A stretch of 28,656 bases of DNA, taken from positions 1-28,656 of the forward strand of contig JAMIFN010000139.1 in NCBI GenBank assembly GCA_035906235.1, read 5' to 3'. Made by a program: the position numbers and the translations under genes. This DNA is from JAMIFN01 sp035906235. GTDB lineage: Bacteria > Pseudomonadota > Gammaproteobacteria > Burkholderiales > Burkholderiaceae_C. The notes under the pieces are model-generated. The model was not told the DNA's origin and did not search any database. It saw nothing but the letters and a program-made list of their open reading frames with translations. Below are positions 7,308 to 15,482 of this stretch, one piece after another (the stretch's first letter is position 1; every line of letters starts with the position of its first letter).

Positions 7308-8420
7308 ATGATCATTTTCAAAACCAGCCAACAAGAAGTTCTGAGCCACCTTCAAACCATTGCGGGCATTGTTGAGAAACGCCACACCGTACCCGTGCTC
7401 GCCAATGTGTTGATACACAAGCAAGGCGAGCAAAGCATTTGGACGACTTCTGATCTAGAAATCCAAATGCGCAAACAAACAGCCCTAGGCGGTGATGAAG
7501 TTGACAACTACAGCACCACAGTAGCGGTACGCAAACTTCTCGACATCTTGCGCACCCTGCCAGCAGAGCAACAAGTCAGCCTAGAAGAAAAAGACCAAAA
7601 ACTTGTTTTGCGCGCCGGTAAAAGCCGCTTCACTTTGCAAAGCCTGCCCGCACAAGATTTCCCACTTGTGCAAGAAGCCAGCAACCACAGCACAGCCATC
7701 GAATTACCGCAAAAAGAACTCAAAAAATTGCTGCACCAAGTCGCCTTTGCGATGGCAGTACAAGACATCCGCCATTACCTCAATGGCCTACTTCTGCAAA
7801 TTGATGGCAATAAGCTAGCCATCGTGGCAACCGATGGCCATCGCCTGGCTTACACCGAGACCAAGCTACCGCAAGATTTACCAAAACAAGAAATCATCTT
7901 GCCGCGCAAAACAGTAGTTGAGCTCCTGCGCCTACTTTCAGACCAAGACGATGCCAAAATCGAACTGGCTTTTGCCAGCAATCAAGCGCGTTTCCGTCTT
8001 GGTAATCTTGAATTCATCAGCAAATTGGTGGAAGGCAAATTCCCCGATTACAACCGCGTCATTCCACAAAACCACCCACACACCCTTTTGGTTTCGCGGA
8101 CCGCGTTGCAAGCGGCCCTACAGCGCACCGCCATCATGATGAGCGACAAATTCAAAGGCGTGCGTTTAAATCTAGAGCCTGGGCTTTTGCGTGTCAGCTC
8201 CAACAACAATGAACAAGAAGAAGCGCAAGACGAGTTGGATGTGGACTACAGTGGACCAGCCATTGAAATTGGTTTTAATGTCACCTATCTGCAAGATATC
8301 TTGGCCAACACCAACCAAGAAATGGTGCGTTTTGAATTACAAGATGGCAACAGCTCTAGCCTGATCTCAGTGCCTGAGATCGAGGGCTTTAAATATGTCG
8401 TCATGCCCATGCGAATTTAG
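7308..8420 (+). CDS. dnaN: DNA polymerase III beta sliding clamp
   Basis: Ring-shaped homodimeric processivity clamp for DNA polymerase III, also a platform for mismatch repair and Hda regulation. The 370-residue length suits three repeated clamp domains. Recognisable stretches include IAGIVEKRHTVPVL near residues 18-31, TDGHRLAYTE (about 176-185) and the conserved C-terminus ending YVVMPMRI, which forms part of the hydrophobic partner-binding pocket. A good ribosome-binding site, AGAGGAAG, precedes the ATG. It lies between oriC and gyrB; a repeat-derived hairpin (8449-8473) follows the gene. Confidence 0.98.
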   Translation: MIIFKTSQQEVLSHLQTIAGIVEKRHTVPVLANVLIHKQGEQSIWTTSDLEIQMRKQTALGGDEVDNYSTTVAVRKLLDILRTLPAEQQVSLEEKDQKLVLRAGKSRFTLQSLPAQDFPLVQEASNHSTAIELPQKELKKLLHQVAFAMAVQDIRHYLNGLLLQIDGNKLAIVATDGHRLAYTETKLPQDLPKQEIILPRKTVVELLRLLSDQDDAKIELAFASNQARFRLGNLEFISKLVEGKFPDYNRVIPQNHPHTLLVSRTALQAALQRTAIMMSDKFKGVRLNLEPGLLRVSSNNNEQEEAQDELDVDYSGPAIEIGFNVTYLQDILANTNQEMVRFELQDGNSSSLISVPEIEGFKYVVMPMRI

Positions 8421-8437
8421 GCATAAAAACACCAAAA

Positions 8438-8476
8438 TAAGCCGTAAAAGCTGCCTAAGCAGCTCCTGTTTTTATA
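8438..8476 (+). repeat. Diverged dispersed-repeat copy with terminator-like hairpin
   Basis: The right half matches the family: GCCGTAAAAGCTGCCTAAG, then CAGCTCCTGTTTTTATAG. It forms the hairpin AGCTGC (8449-8454), loop CTAA, GCAGCT (8459-8464), with five T residues at 8469-8473. It could terminate or attenuate dnaN transcription before gyrB. The left half of the family consensus is not convincing here. Confidence 0.5.
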
Positions 8477-8501
8477 GTATTGACTGATTGGTATCCCGTT
8501 T

Positions 8502-10994
8502 ATGAGCAGCACAGACCCCACCCTTAACTCAGAAGACGCAGCAGATTACGGTGCGGGCTCCATCCAAATTTTGGAAGGCTTAGAGGCGGTACGCAAACGC
8601 CCAGGCATGTATATCGGCGACACCAGCGACGGTACAGGCTTGCACCATTTGGTTTTCGAGGTGGTGGATAACTCTATCGACGAAGCCTTAGCTGGGCACT
8701 GTGATGACATCGTCATCACCATCCACGCCGATAACTCCATCAGCGTGGAAGACAATGGCCGCGGCATCCCTGTCGATGTCAAGATGGACGACAAGCACGA
8801 GCCCAAACGCTCAGCCGCTGAAATTGCCCTAACCGAGCTGCATGCTGGCGGCAAGTTCAACCAAAACAGCTACAAAGTATCTGGTGGCCTACATGGGGTT
8901 GGGGTTTCTTGCGTCAATGGCTTGTCTGAATGGCTGCGCTTGAGCATTCAGCGCAATGGCAAAGTGCATGAATTGGAATTTGCCCGTGGCGTGGCACAAA
9001 ACCGCCTGCTAGAAATGCGCAATGGTTTTGAAGTCTCTCCCATGCGTGTCATTGGTGATACCACAGGGCGCGGTACCAAAGTGCATTTTTTGCGCGATAC
9101 CGAAATCTTCAAAGAAAACAACGAGTTTCATTACGAAATTTTGGCCAAGCGCCTGCGCGAACTGTCTTTCCTGAATAACGGCGTGAAGATCCGCCTAGTT
9201 GATGAACGCCAAAACAAAGAAGACAACTTTGCCTATGCTGGCGGTGTTAAAGGCTTTGTCGAGTTCATCAACCAAGGCAAAAAGGTTTTGCACCCCAATA
9301 TTTTTCACAGCATTGGTGAAAAACAAAGCGATCAAAACACCACAGTTAGCGTTGAAGTCGCCATGCAGTGGAACGAAAGCTATAACGAATCGGTGCTCTG
9401 CTTTACCAACAACATCCCACAGCGCGATGGCGGCACGCATTTAACCGGCGCACGCGCGGCCATGACGCGTGTCATCAAGCAATACATTGATAGCCAAGAT
9501 TTGGCTAAAAAAGCCAAGGTGGAAATCACTGGCGACGATATGCGTGAAGGTCTGGCCTGTGTCATCAGCGTCAAAGTGCCCGAGCCCAAATTCAGCAGCC
9601 AAACCAAAGACAAATTGGTTAGCAGCGAAGTGCGCGCGCCAGTTGAGGATATTGTGGCCAGCAAGCTGGCTGAATGGCTGCAAGAGAATCCCAATGACGC
9701 CAAAATCGTCTGCGGAAAAATTGTGGAAGCCGCGCGCGCCCGCGAAGCAGCACGCAAAGCCCGCGAAGCCACACGAAAAACCGTCTTCAATTCATTGGGC
9801 CTATCAGCCAAATTGGCCGACTGCCAAGAAAAAGACCCCGCTTTGTGCGAAATCTACATCGTCGAGGGCGACTCCGCCGGCGGCTCAGCCAAGCAAGGGC
9901 GGGATCGCAAATTCCAAGCCATTTTGCCCCTGCGCGGCAAAATCTTGAATGTGGAAAAAGCCCGCTACGAAAAGCTGCTCTCGAGCAATGAAATTTTGTT
10001 GTTGATTGCAGCTTTAGGTACCAATATCGGCAAAGAAGACTTCAACCCTGAAAAGCTGCGCTACCACCGCATCATCATCATGACCGATGCCGATGTCGAT
10101 GGTGCCCACATCCGCACCTTGCTGCTCACCTTCTTCTACCGCCAAATGCCCGAACTGGTCACACGCGGCCACATCTATATTGCGCAACCCCCTTTGTACA
10201 AAGTCACGCACGGTAAATCTGAGCAATACCTTAAAGACGGCGCGGCCCTAGAGACCTATCTCACCAAGGTTGCTTTGGATGGTGCTCGCGTCATCCCCGC
10301 AAGCGGCAAGGCCGCTATTGAGGGCGAGACGCTGAAAACGATTGCTGACCAATACCAACGCGCCAACCACAGCATTGAACGCCTCTCTGCCTGGATGGAT
10401 GAAGAAGCCCTGCGCGCCATCATGCAACAAGGCGTAGAGTTGGATTTGAGCAGTTTAGAAGCCAGCCAAGCCAGCGCCCAGCGTCTACAAGCCGCTTTGC
10501 ACCAAGCTGAAGTCATAGGCCAAGAAGACCCGCGCAATGGCAAAAACACCCTATTGATTACGCGTCAAATCCACGGCAACGCCAAAACCAGCAATATCAA
10601 CCAAGACTTTGTGCGCGGCGCCGATTACACCCAACTGCATGGCGCAGCAGAAACCTTTAAAGGTTTGATCGCTGAAGGCGCGATGGTGCAACGCGGCGAA
10701 GGTGAACGCATGAAGGAAGAAAAAATCAACTCCTTCCACCAAGCCATGCAATGGCTGATGAGCCAAGCTGAAGCTGGCGTTAAACGCCAACGCTATAAAG
10801 GCTTGGGCGAAATGAACCCCGAGCAACTGTGGGAAACCACCATGGACCCTACTGTGCGACGCCTATTGCGCGTCGAGATTGAAGATGCGATTGAGGCTGA
10901 CAAAATCTTCTCAACCCTCATGGGTGACGATGTCGAGCCACGCCGCGCCTTTATTGAAGACAACGCCCTGCGGGCAGAAAACATTGATGTATAG
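8502..10994 (+). CDS. gyrB: DNA gyrase subunit B
   Basis: ATPase subunit of the A2B2 topoisomerase that introduces negative supercoils. The 830-residue length fits the Gram-negative form, including the insertion in the TOPRIM domain. GHKL ATPase motifs are VDNSIDEA (55-62), DNGRGIP (84-90) and GGLHGVGVSCVN (128-139). TOPRIM metal-binding residues lie in EGDSAGGSAKQGRDRKFQA (starting near residue 454) and DADVDGAH (near 528-535). QRYKGLGEMNP marks the GyrA-binding tail. It completes the dnaA-dnaN-gyrB set. No strong Shine-Dalgarno precedes the ATG. It converges with acr3 across a 62-bp gap holding only a weak hairpin (GAGCT/AGCTC near 11032-11041). Confidence 0.98.
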   Translation: MSSTDPTLNSEDAADYGAGSIQILEGLEAVRKRPGMYIGDTSDGTGLHHLVFEVVDNSIDEALAGHCDDIVITIHADNSISVEDNGRGIPVDVKMDDKHEPKRSAAEIALTELHAGGKFNQNSYKVSGGLHGVGVSCVNGLSEWLRLSIQRNGKVHELEFARGVAQNRLLEMRNGFEVSPMRVIGDTTGRGTKVHFLRDTEIFKENNEFHYEILAKRLRELSFLNNGVKIRLVDERQNKEDNFAYAGGVKGFVEFINQGKKVLHPNIFHSIGEKQSDQNTTVSVEVAMQWNESYNESVLCFTNNIPQRDGGTHLTGARAAMTRVIKQYIDSQDLAKKAKVEITGDDMREGLACVISVKVPEPKFSSQTKDKLVSSEVRAPVEDIVASKLAEWLQENPNDAKIVCGKIVEAARAREAARKAREATRKTVFNSLGLSAKLADCQEKDPALCEIYIVEGDSAGGSAKQGRDRKFQAILPLRGKILNVEKARYEKLLSSNEILLLIAALGTNIGKEDFNPEKLRYHRIIIMTDADVDGAHIRTLLLTFFYRQMPELVTRGHIYIAQPPLYKVTHGKSEQYLKDGAALETYLTKVALDGARVIPASGKAAIEGETLKTIADQYQRANHSIERLSAWMDEEALRAIMQQGVELDLSSLEASQASAQRLQAALHQAEVIGQEDPRNGKNTLLITRQIHGNAKTSNINQDFVRGADYTQLHGAAETFKGLIAEGAMVQRGEGERMKEEKINSFHQAMQWLMSQAEAGVKRQRYKGLGEMNPEQLWETTMDPTVRRLLRVEIEDAIEADKIFSTLMGDDVEPRRAFIEDNALRAENIDV

Positions 10995-11056
10995 GTAAAA
11001 CCTGTACAAAAAAAGGGGGGCTGGAGCTGGGGTAAGCTCACCAACCCACCAGCACC

Positions 11057-12076
11057 TCAATAACCTTCGTACCAAGCCTTACTGCGCTGCACCGCATACA
11101 CCACCAACAGCATCACAGGCACTTCCACCAGCACCCCAACGACGGTAGCCAAAGCTGCGCCTGAATGCACGCCAAACAAGCTGATGGCTGCGGCCACGGC
11201 CAGCTCAAAAAAATTACTGGCACCAATCAGCGCCGAAGGGCAGGCCACCGCGTGTTTTTCACCCGCTTGGCGGTTAAGCCAGTAAGCCAAGCTGGCGTTG
11301 AACACCACCTGAATCAAAATGGGTACGGCCAGCATGGCGATGACCCAAGGCTGCTGCAAGATGGCGCGGCCTTGAAAAGCAAAAAGCAGCACCAGCATCA
11401 GCAGCAGCGCCAGGGTGGAAAGTGGCGCAGTTTTATCCATGGTGGCGGTAAAAACCGCCTGCCCCCGCAGCAGCAAATAGCGCCGCCAGCACTGCGCTAA
11501 CAACAGCGGGATGAGGATGTAGATCAGCACCGACAAGACCAGCGTCAGCCATGGCACACTAATGGCCGACAAACCCAGCAGCAGGCCAACCAAGGGCGCA
11601 AAGGCCAGCAGCATGATGGCGTCGTTCAGCGCCACTTGCGCTAGGGTGAAATAGGGGTCGCCTTGCACCAGGCGGCTCCAGACAAAAACCATGGCGGTGC
11701 AGGGCGCGGCGGCCAGCAAAATCAGGCCGGCAATATAGCTATCAAGCTGCGCTGGCGGCAAATAGGGCGCAAACACATAGCGCACAAAAATCCAAGCGAG
11801 CAAGGCCATGGAAAAGGGTTTTACCCCCCAATTGATGAATAGGGTAATGCCCATGCCGCGCCAATGCGCCTTGACCTGATGCAGCGCGCCAAAGTCGATT
11901 TTGACCAGCATGGGGATGATCATCACCCAAATCAACAGACCCACAGGCAGATTCACTTGGGCGATTTCCATAGTGCCCAAGGCGATAAAGATATTGGGGA
12001 ATAACTGCCCCAAGCCTATGCCTAGCGCCATGCACAGCGCCACCCATAGGCTGAGATAGCGTTCAAAGGTGTTCAT
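11057..12076 (-). CDS. acr3: ACR3-family arsenite efflux permease
   Basis: Inner-membrane As(III)/H+ antiporter of the ACR3 (bile/arsenite/riboflavin transporter) superfamily. The 339-residue, very hydrophobic protein fits ten membrane helices. The family-signature stretch APCTAMVFVWS contains the conserved Cys126, and a conserved Glu appears in VGVLVEVPVML near the C-terminus. The start overlaps the arsC stop by four bases, so the two are translationally coupled at the end of the arsR-arsC-acr3 operon. Some annotation pipelines label this family arsB, but the E. coli-type ArsB fold is unrelated. Confidence 0.95.
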   Translation of the reverse strand: MNTFERYLSLWVALCMALGIGLGQLFPNIFIALGTMEIAQVNLPVGLLIWVMIIPMLVKIDFGALHQVKAHWRGMGITLFINWGVKPFSMALLAWIFVRYVFAPYLPPAQLDSYIAGLILLAAAPCTAMVFVWSRLVQGDPYFTLAQVALNDAIMLLAFAPLVGLLLGLSAISVPWLTLVLSVLIYILIPLLLAQCWRRYLLLRGQAVFTATMDKTAPLSTLALLLMLVLLFAFQGRAILQQPWVIAMLAVPILIQVVFNASLAYWLNRQAGEKHAVACPSALIGASNFFELAVAAAISLFGVHSGAALATVVGVLVEVPVMLLVVYAVQRSKAWYEGY

Positions 12077-12591
12077 GCTTTAGCCCCTGCCACTGCGTCT
12101 GCCTGGCCTATGCTTTGCAGCTCGCGCTTGATGCTCAAGGCATCCAAGCTGTTTAAGGGCAAATTCAGCAGCAAACGCACGCGCTGGGTGATGCGCTGAA
12201 ACACCTGCTCAAAAGCGGCGCTTTGTTCGGCGGCGCTGCCTTGCACGGCAGCGGGGTCAGGAAAGCCCCAGTGCGCACTGATGGGCTGGCCGGGCCACAG
12301 CGGGCAAACCTCGCCAGCGGCGTTGTCGCAGACGGTGCTGATGAAATCCATTTGCGGTGCATCGGGGCGGGCAAACTCATCCCAGCTTTTGCTGCGCAGT
12401 TGCGCCGTGGGGTAGCCTATGCTGTGCAGTTTTGCCAGCGCCAGCGGGTGGACTTTTCCTGTGGGCTGGCTGCCTGCACTGTGGGCTAGAAAACGCCCTG
12501 CTCCCAGGGTGTTGATGATGGCTTCGGTCATGATGCTGCGGGCGGAATTGCCCGTGCAGAGGATGAGGATGTTGAATATGCGATCAGACAT
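12073..12591 (-). CDS. arsC: Arsenate reductase, low-molecular-weight phosphatase type
   Basis: Reduces arsenate to arsenite for export by the neighbouring ACR3 pump. The N-terminal CTGNSARS (Cys12 to Arg18) is the CX5R phosphatase-like active loop. Cys88 and Cys96 in VCDNAAGEVCPLWPG are candidates for the redox relay used by thioredoxin-coupled LMW-PTP ArsC enzymes, and HWGFPDPA supplies the conserved Asp-Pro. Length (172 residues) is slightly long because of a C-terminal extension. It overlaps the end of arsR by eight bases and the start of acr3 by four, an extremely compact operon. Confidence 0.95.
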   Translation of the reverse strand: MSDRIFNILILCTGNSARSIMTEAIINTLGAGRFLAHSAGSQPTGKVHPLALAKLHSIGYPTAQLRSKSWDEFARPDAPQMDFISTVCDNAAGEVCPLWPGQPISAHWGFPDPAAVQGSAAEQSAAFEQVFQRITQRVRLLLNLPLNSLDALSIKRELQSIGQADAVAGAKA

Positions 12592-12934
12592 GGTTTTCTT
12601 GTGTTGAAGAAGCGCAGGCGCTCAAGGGTGCTGGGCTGAGTTCGCAGCTTTGGCCGCTGCAACAGTGCTCAGACAAAAATGCCACCAGCGCCGCAGCGGT
12701 GGCAAAGTTGGCGCTGTAAATCACAAAACGCCCCTCTTGCCGCTGCGTCAGCAAACCCGCATGGCTGAGTTCTTTCAGGTGAAAAGACAGGGAAGAAGGC
12801 GCAATGCCTGTGGCGGCGCTGATTTTTCCAGCGGCCATGCCGCCCTCGCCCGCTTGTACCAGTAGGCGAAAAACATCCAGGCGCGAGGCTTGGGCAAGGG
12901 CAGTTAGGGTGGTGACGGCTTGGTTTGTTTCCAT
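12584..12934 (-). CDS. arsR: ArsR-family arsenic-responsive repressor
   Basis: Winged-helix repressor that leaves its operator on binding As(III). I place the start at 12934, giving 116 residues that begin METNQAV; the frame continues upstream but there it would be read through the promoter. The helix-turn-helix includes IAPSSLSFHLKELSHAGL (44-61). Clustered cysteines Cys91, Cys92 and Cys97 in HCCSGQSC form a C-terminal metalloid site, resembling the Acidithiobacillus type rather than the plasmid R773 type, whose cysteines lie in the DNA-binding helix. First gene of the ars operon. The 24-bp operator palindrome overlaps its own start codon. Confidence 0.93.
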   Translation of the reverse strand: METNQAVTTLTALAQASRLDVFRLLVQAGEGGMAAGKISAATGIAPSSLSFHLKELSHAGLLTQRQEGRFVIYSANFATAAALVAFLSEHCCSGQSCELSPAPLSACASSTQENHV

Positions 12935-12956
12935 ATTTCGATTATAATTGAAATAT
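12932..12956. promoter_or_regulatory. ars operator and back-to-back promoter
   Basis: Bases 12933-12956 form a palindrome: ATATTTCGATTA pairs with the reverse of TAATTGAAATAT, with a single mismatched pair across the 24 bp. The centre ATTATAAT carries TATAAT on both strands (minus at 12946-12941, plus at 12943-12948). On the minus strand the -10 lies six bases before the arsR ATG, so transcription should start at about the A of the ATG. On the plus strand TTGGTT (12920-12925), a 17-bp spacer and TATAAT form a plausible promoter toward the PAS gene. Confidence 0.7.
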
Positions 12957-13017
12957 TGAAATAAAAAACAAAAAAGCGTTTTAAGATGGATTTTTCGAAC
13001 ATCCAAGAAAGCCCGTC

Positions 13018-13437
13018 ATGCCCGACGACTTATCCTGTCAAATTTTGGAACACTGCGCCGATGCGCTGATTTACGCCGATCACGCGGGCACGATTGCGCG
13101 CTGGAATGCGGCTGCCGAGCGTGTGTTTGGTTGGAGCGCAGCGCAGGCTGTGGGGCAAAGCCTAGACCTCATCATCCCCGAGCATTTGCGTGCGGCGCAT
13201 TGGGCGGGTTATCAGCGTGCTATGCGCAGCGGGCAGCTGCATCTGCAGGGCAAGGCGACGCTGACGCGCAGCCTGCACGCTAGCGGCGCCAAGCTGTATG
13301 TGGAGATGTCTTTTGCCGTGGTGCGCGATGCCAATGGTCAGCCCCTGGGTTCGGTGGCCATGGCGCGGGATGTGAGTGCGCGGGTGGCGCAGGAAAAAAC
13401 GGCCTCAGCCGCTAAAACCCCTAAAACCGCAAGCTGA
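13018..13437 (+). CDS. Single PAS-domain protein
   Basis: A 139-residue soluble protein consisting almost entirely of one PAS domain: ADALIYADHAGTIARWNAAA (residues 13-32), VFGWSAAQAVGQSLDLIIPE, then the RDANGQPLGSVAMARDVS beta strands. No kinase, GGDEF or methyl-accepting domain follows; after the PAS core only a short Lys/Ala/Thr tail remains, so this is a stand-alone sensor or an interaction module. It is divergent from arsR, and the shared palindromic operator with a plus-strand promoter suggests, as inference, control by ArsR. No obvious Shine-Dalgarno precedes it. A dispersed repeat with a hairpin follows the stop. Confidence 0.82.
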   Translation: MPDDLSCQILEHCADALIYADHAGTIARWNAAAERVFGWSAAQAVGQSLDLIIPEHLRAAHWAGYQRAMRSGQLHLQGKATLTRSLHASGAKLYVEMSFAVVRDANGQPLGSVAMARDVSARVAQEKTASAAKTPKTAS

Positions 13438-13467
13438 ACACAGGCGGGCAAACTGGCTTAAATTTAA

Positions 13468-13524
13468 GGGTGTTTTCGGCAGTTTAGTCCGTAAAACCTG
13501 CCTGAGCAGCTCACTTTTTTGATA
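13468..13524 (+). repeat. Dispersed repeat, plus orientation
   Basis: A near-consensus copy between the convergent PAS gene and pncC. It begins GGGTGTTTTCGG, has the core GTAAAACCTGCCTGA and ends CACTTTTTTGATA. The T run after the core could help terminate the PAS transcript. Confidence 0.75.
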
Positions 13525-13556
13525 CGGTCACGCCGCGCCAACAGCACGCGCGGGCT

Positions 13557-14120
13557 TTACTCTAGGCGGATGTATTCCACCAAGCTGTGCATGGCGTGCA
13601 GGGTGGCTTGGCCGCGCACAGCAGCGCGGCTGCCAGCAAAGTGGCAAGTTTCGCTATAGCTGGCTTCGCCCAAACCCCAGGCAAAGCAGACTGTGCCTAC
13701 AGGCTGGCCAAAATCGTCGCCATCGGGGCCAGCCAGACCGGTGACAGCCACGCTGACTTGCGCGCGGCTGCGCATCAGCGCGCCAGCGGCCATGGCGCGG
13801 GCGACTTCTTCATGCACCATGCCGCGCTGCGCCAGCAAAGCGGCCGAAACGCCCAGTTGCTCGATTTTGGCGCTGGCGCTGTAGCAAACAAAGCCGCCTT
13901 CAAACCAGGCGCTGGCGCCCGCGTGTTCGGTGCAGGCTGCGGCGATCAGGCCGCCGGTGCAGCTTTCGGCGCTGACCAAGCGCCACTGGCGTTGCGCGAG
14001 CAAACTGGCGGCGCTGGTGAGCACGGCTTCCAGCTCAGAGTTGGCAAAAGCCGCCCACTGCATCTGGCGTTCTAGGGCAGCCTGATTGGGCTGGCGCTTA
14101 GGTGGGGGCGGTGGGGGCAT
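13557..14120 (-). CDS. pncC: PncC-type nicotinamide-nucleotide amidohydrolase (CinA C-terminal domain)
   Basis: Deamidates nicotinamide mononucleotide to nicotinate mononucleotide in NAD recycling. The stand-alone CinA C-terminal domain is marked by VSAESCTGGLIAA (about 49-61), including the catalytic serine region, and by AVTGLAGPDGDD. It has 187 residues because of an N-terminal extension starting with six prolines. The start at 14120 is supported by CGGAGG at good spacing, although it makes the gene overlap the avtA end by 23 bases; this suggests translational coupling. An internal Met at residue 20 is an alternative start. Confidence 0.93.
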   Translation of the reverse strand: MPPPPPPKRQPNQAALERQMQWAAFANSELEAVLTSAASLLAQRQWRLVSAESCTGGLIAAACTEHAGASAWFEGGFVCYSASAKIEQLGVSAALLAQRGMVHEEVARAMAAGALMRSRAQVSVAVTGLAGPDGDDFGQPVGTVCFAWGLGEASYSETCHFAGSRAAVRGQATLHAMHSLVEYIRLE

Positions 14121-15411
14121 GATGGCCTCCGGTAAGGGCGTAGGCCTGCTTGACCAAGCGGGCGATGGTGGCTATGCCTATGCGCAGGGTGTCTTCGCTT
14201 TGGGCATAGCTCATGCGCAGGCATTCGTGCGCGTGTTTTTCCACGCGGCTGTCTAGGCCAGGAAAATAGTACTCGCCCGGCACCACCAAGGTGCCTGCGG
14301 CTTTGAGTTGTTGGTACAGCACGGTCGTGGAAATTGGCAGGCCTTCAAACCATAACCACAGAAAAATCGCCCCTTCTGGTTGGTGGATGCGTAGCGGGTA
14401 GCCAGCTAACTCTGTTTGCAATAGATCAATGGCAAAGTCGGCCCGCGCTTGGTAGAAAGGGCGGATGACGGCTTGCGACAGTTGCAGCAAGCTGCCCTGG
14501 CCATCGTGCGCCAACAAGGGTTGGGCAATGGCGGCAGACAAACGCCCGGGCGCCAGGCTGAGCGTGGCGTTAAGGGCGCTGATGGCGGCTATCACCTTGG
14601 GCGCTGCCACCACGATGCCTGTGCGCAGGCTGGGCAGGCCCGTTTTTGACAAGCTAAAACACAAAATATGGTGGGGTGCAAACTGCACTTGTGCGGGGCT
14701 GAAGATGATGCCCGGAAAAGGCGTGCCGTAGGCGTAATCCACCACCAGCGGAATGTCGTAAGCCGCAGCCAAGGCGCTTAGGCGGGCGATTTCAGCATCG
14801 GTCAGCACATTCCCCGTGGGGTTGGTGGGGCGCGAGCAGCACATCAGGCCAATATCGCCTGCGGCCAGCAGGCGCTCAACCTCGGCAAAATCGATGCGGT
14901 ATTTGAAAAACCCCGCCTGCCCACGGTAGTGCGTGGCTTCGCGCTGCGGGCGGGCAGCCACAAAATGCGGCGCATCCACATGCACATCGGCATAGCCCAA
15001 ATATTCGGGCACCAAGGGCAGCAACACCTTGCGCATTTGCCCGCCCGCGTAAGCCCCTGAGAACAGATTAAACAGATAGAAAAACGCGCTTTGCGAGCCA
15101 TTGGTAATGGCGATATTCGCAGGCGTAATGCCCCAATCGTATTGGCGGTTGAAAAAATCGGCCAGGGTTTGCAAAAAATCGGCATCGCCCTGCGAGCCTG
15201 AATAGCTGGCGACGATGTCGCTAAAACCCGCCGCGCCCAAAGCTGTATAGGCGGACTGGTAGGCGGCCTCGACCTCGGGGATGCGCGCAGGGTTGCCGCC
15301 GCCCAGCATGGCCTTAATCTGCCCGCTGCCAGCGGCAAAGGCGAGGTCATCCATCAGCTGCAGGGCACCCGTTTTTTGGCTGAATTTGTGTCCGAACTCA
15401 GAAAATTGCAT
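14098..15411 (-). CDS. avtA: Valine-pyruvate aminotransferase AvtA
   Basis: PLP-dependent fold-type I transaminase exchanging amino groups between valine and pyruvate/alanine. Length (437 residues from ATG 15411) and sequence fit AvtA: MLGGGNPA, ITNGSQSAFFYLFNLFSG, SRPTNPTGNV, and the PLP-lysine segment LCFSLSKTGLPSLRTG, then EGAIFLWLWF and VPGEYYFPGLD. A TTG start five codons upstream is possible, but MQFSEFGHKF resembles the expected N-terminus. It lies downstream of the creatininase-family gene, separated by a dispersed repeat reaching almost to the avtA start, and overlaps pncC. Confidence 0.93.
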   Translation of the reverse strand: MQFSEFGHKFSQKTGALQLMDDLAFAAGSGQIKAMLGGGNPARIPEVEAAYQSAYTALGAAGFSDIVASYSGSQGDADFLQTLADFFNRQYDWGITPANIAITNGSQSAFFYLFNLFSGAYAGGQMRKVLLPLVPEYLGYADVHVDAPHFVAARPQREATHYRGQAGFFKYRIDFAEVERLLAAGDIGLMCCSRPTNPTGNVLTDAEIARLSALAAAYDIPLVVDYAYGTPFPGIIFSPAQVQFAPHHILCFSLSKTGLPSLRTGIVVAAPKVIAAISALNATLSLAPGRLSAAIAQPLLAHDGQGSLLQLSQAVIRPFYQARADFAIDLLQTELAGYPLRIHQPEGAIFLWLWFEGLPISTTVLYQQLKAAGTLVVPGEYYFPGLDSRVEKHAHECLRMSYAQSEDTLRIGIATIARLVKQAYALTGGHHAPTAPT

Positions 15412-15420
15412 GCATTTCAG

Positions 15421-15477
15421 TATCAAAATAAATAGCTACGCAGGCAGGTTTTACGGCCTAAAACGCCAAAAACATGC
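15421..15477 (-). repeat. Dispersed repeat, minus orientation
   Basis: Read on the minus strand it gives GGCGTTTTAGGCCG, the core GTAAAACCTGCCTG, a variable AGCT step and TTTTGATA. It occupies nearly the whole gap between the creatininase-family gene and avtA, ten bases from the avtA ATG, so it would form most of any avtA leader. Confidence 0.75.
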
Positions 15478-15482
15478 CGAAA

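Noticed and set aside
13587..14075. Plus-strand open frame of 162 codons opposite pncC
   Set aside because: Shadow of a GC-rich gene; pncC has SAESCTGG and a strong ribosome-binding site.
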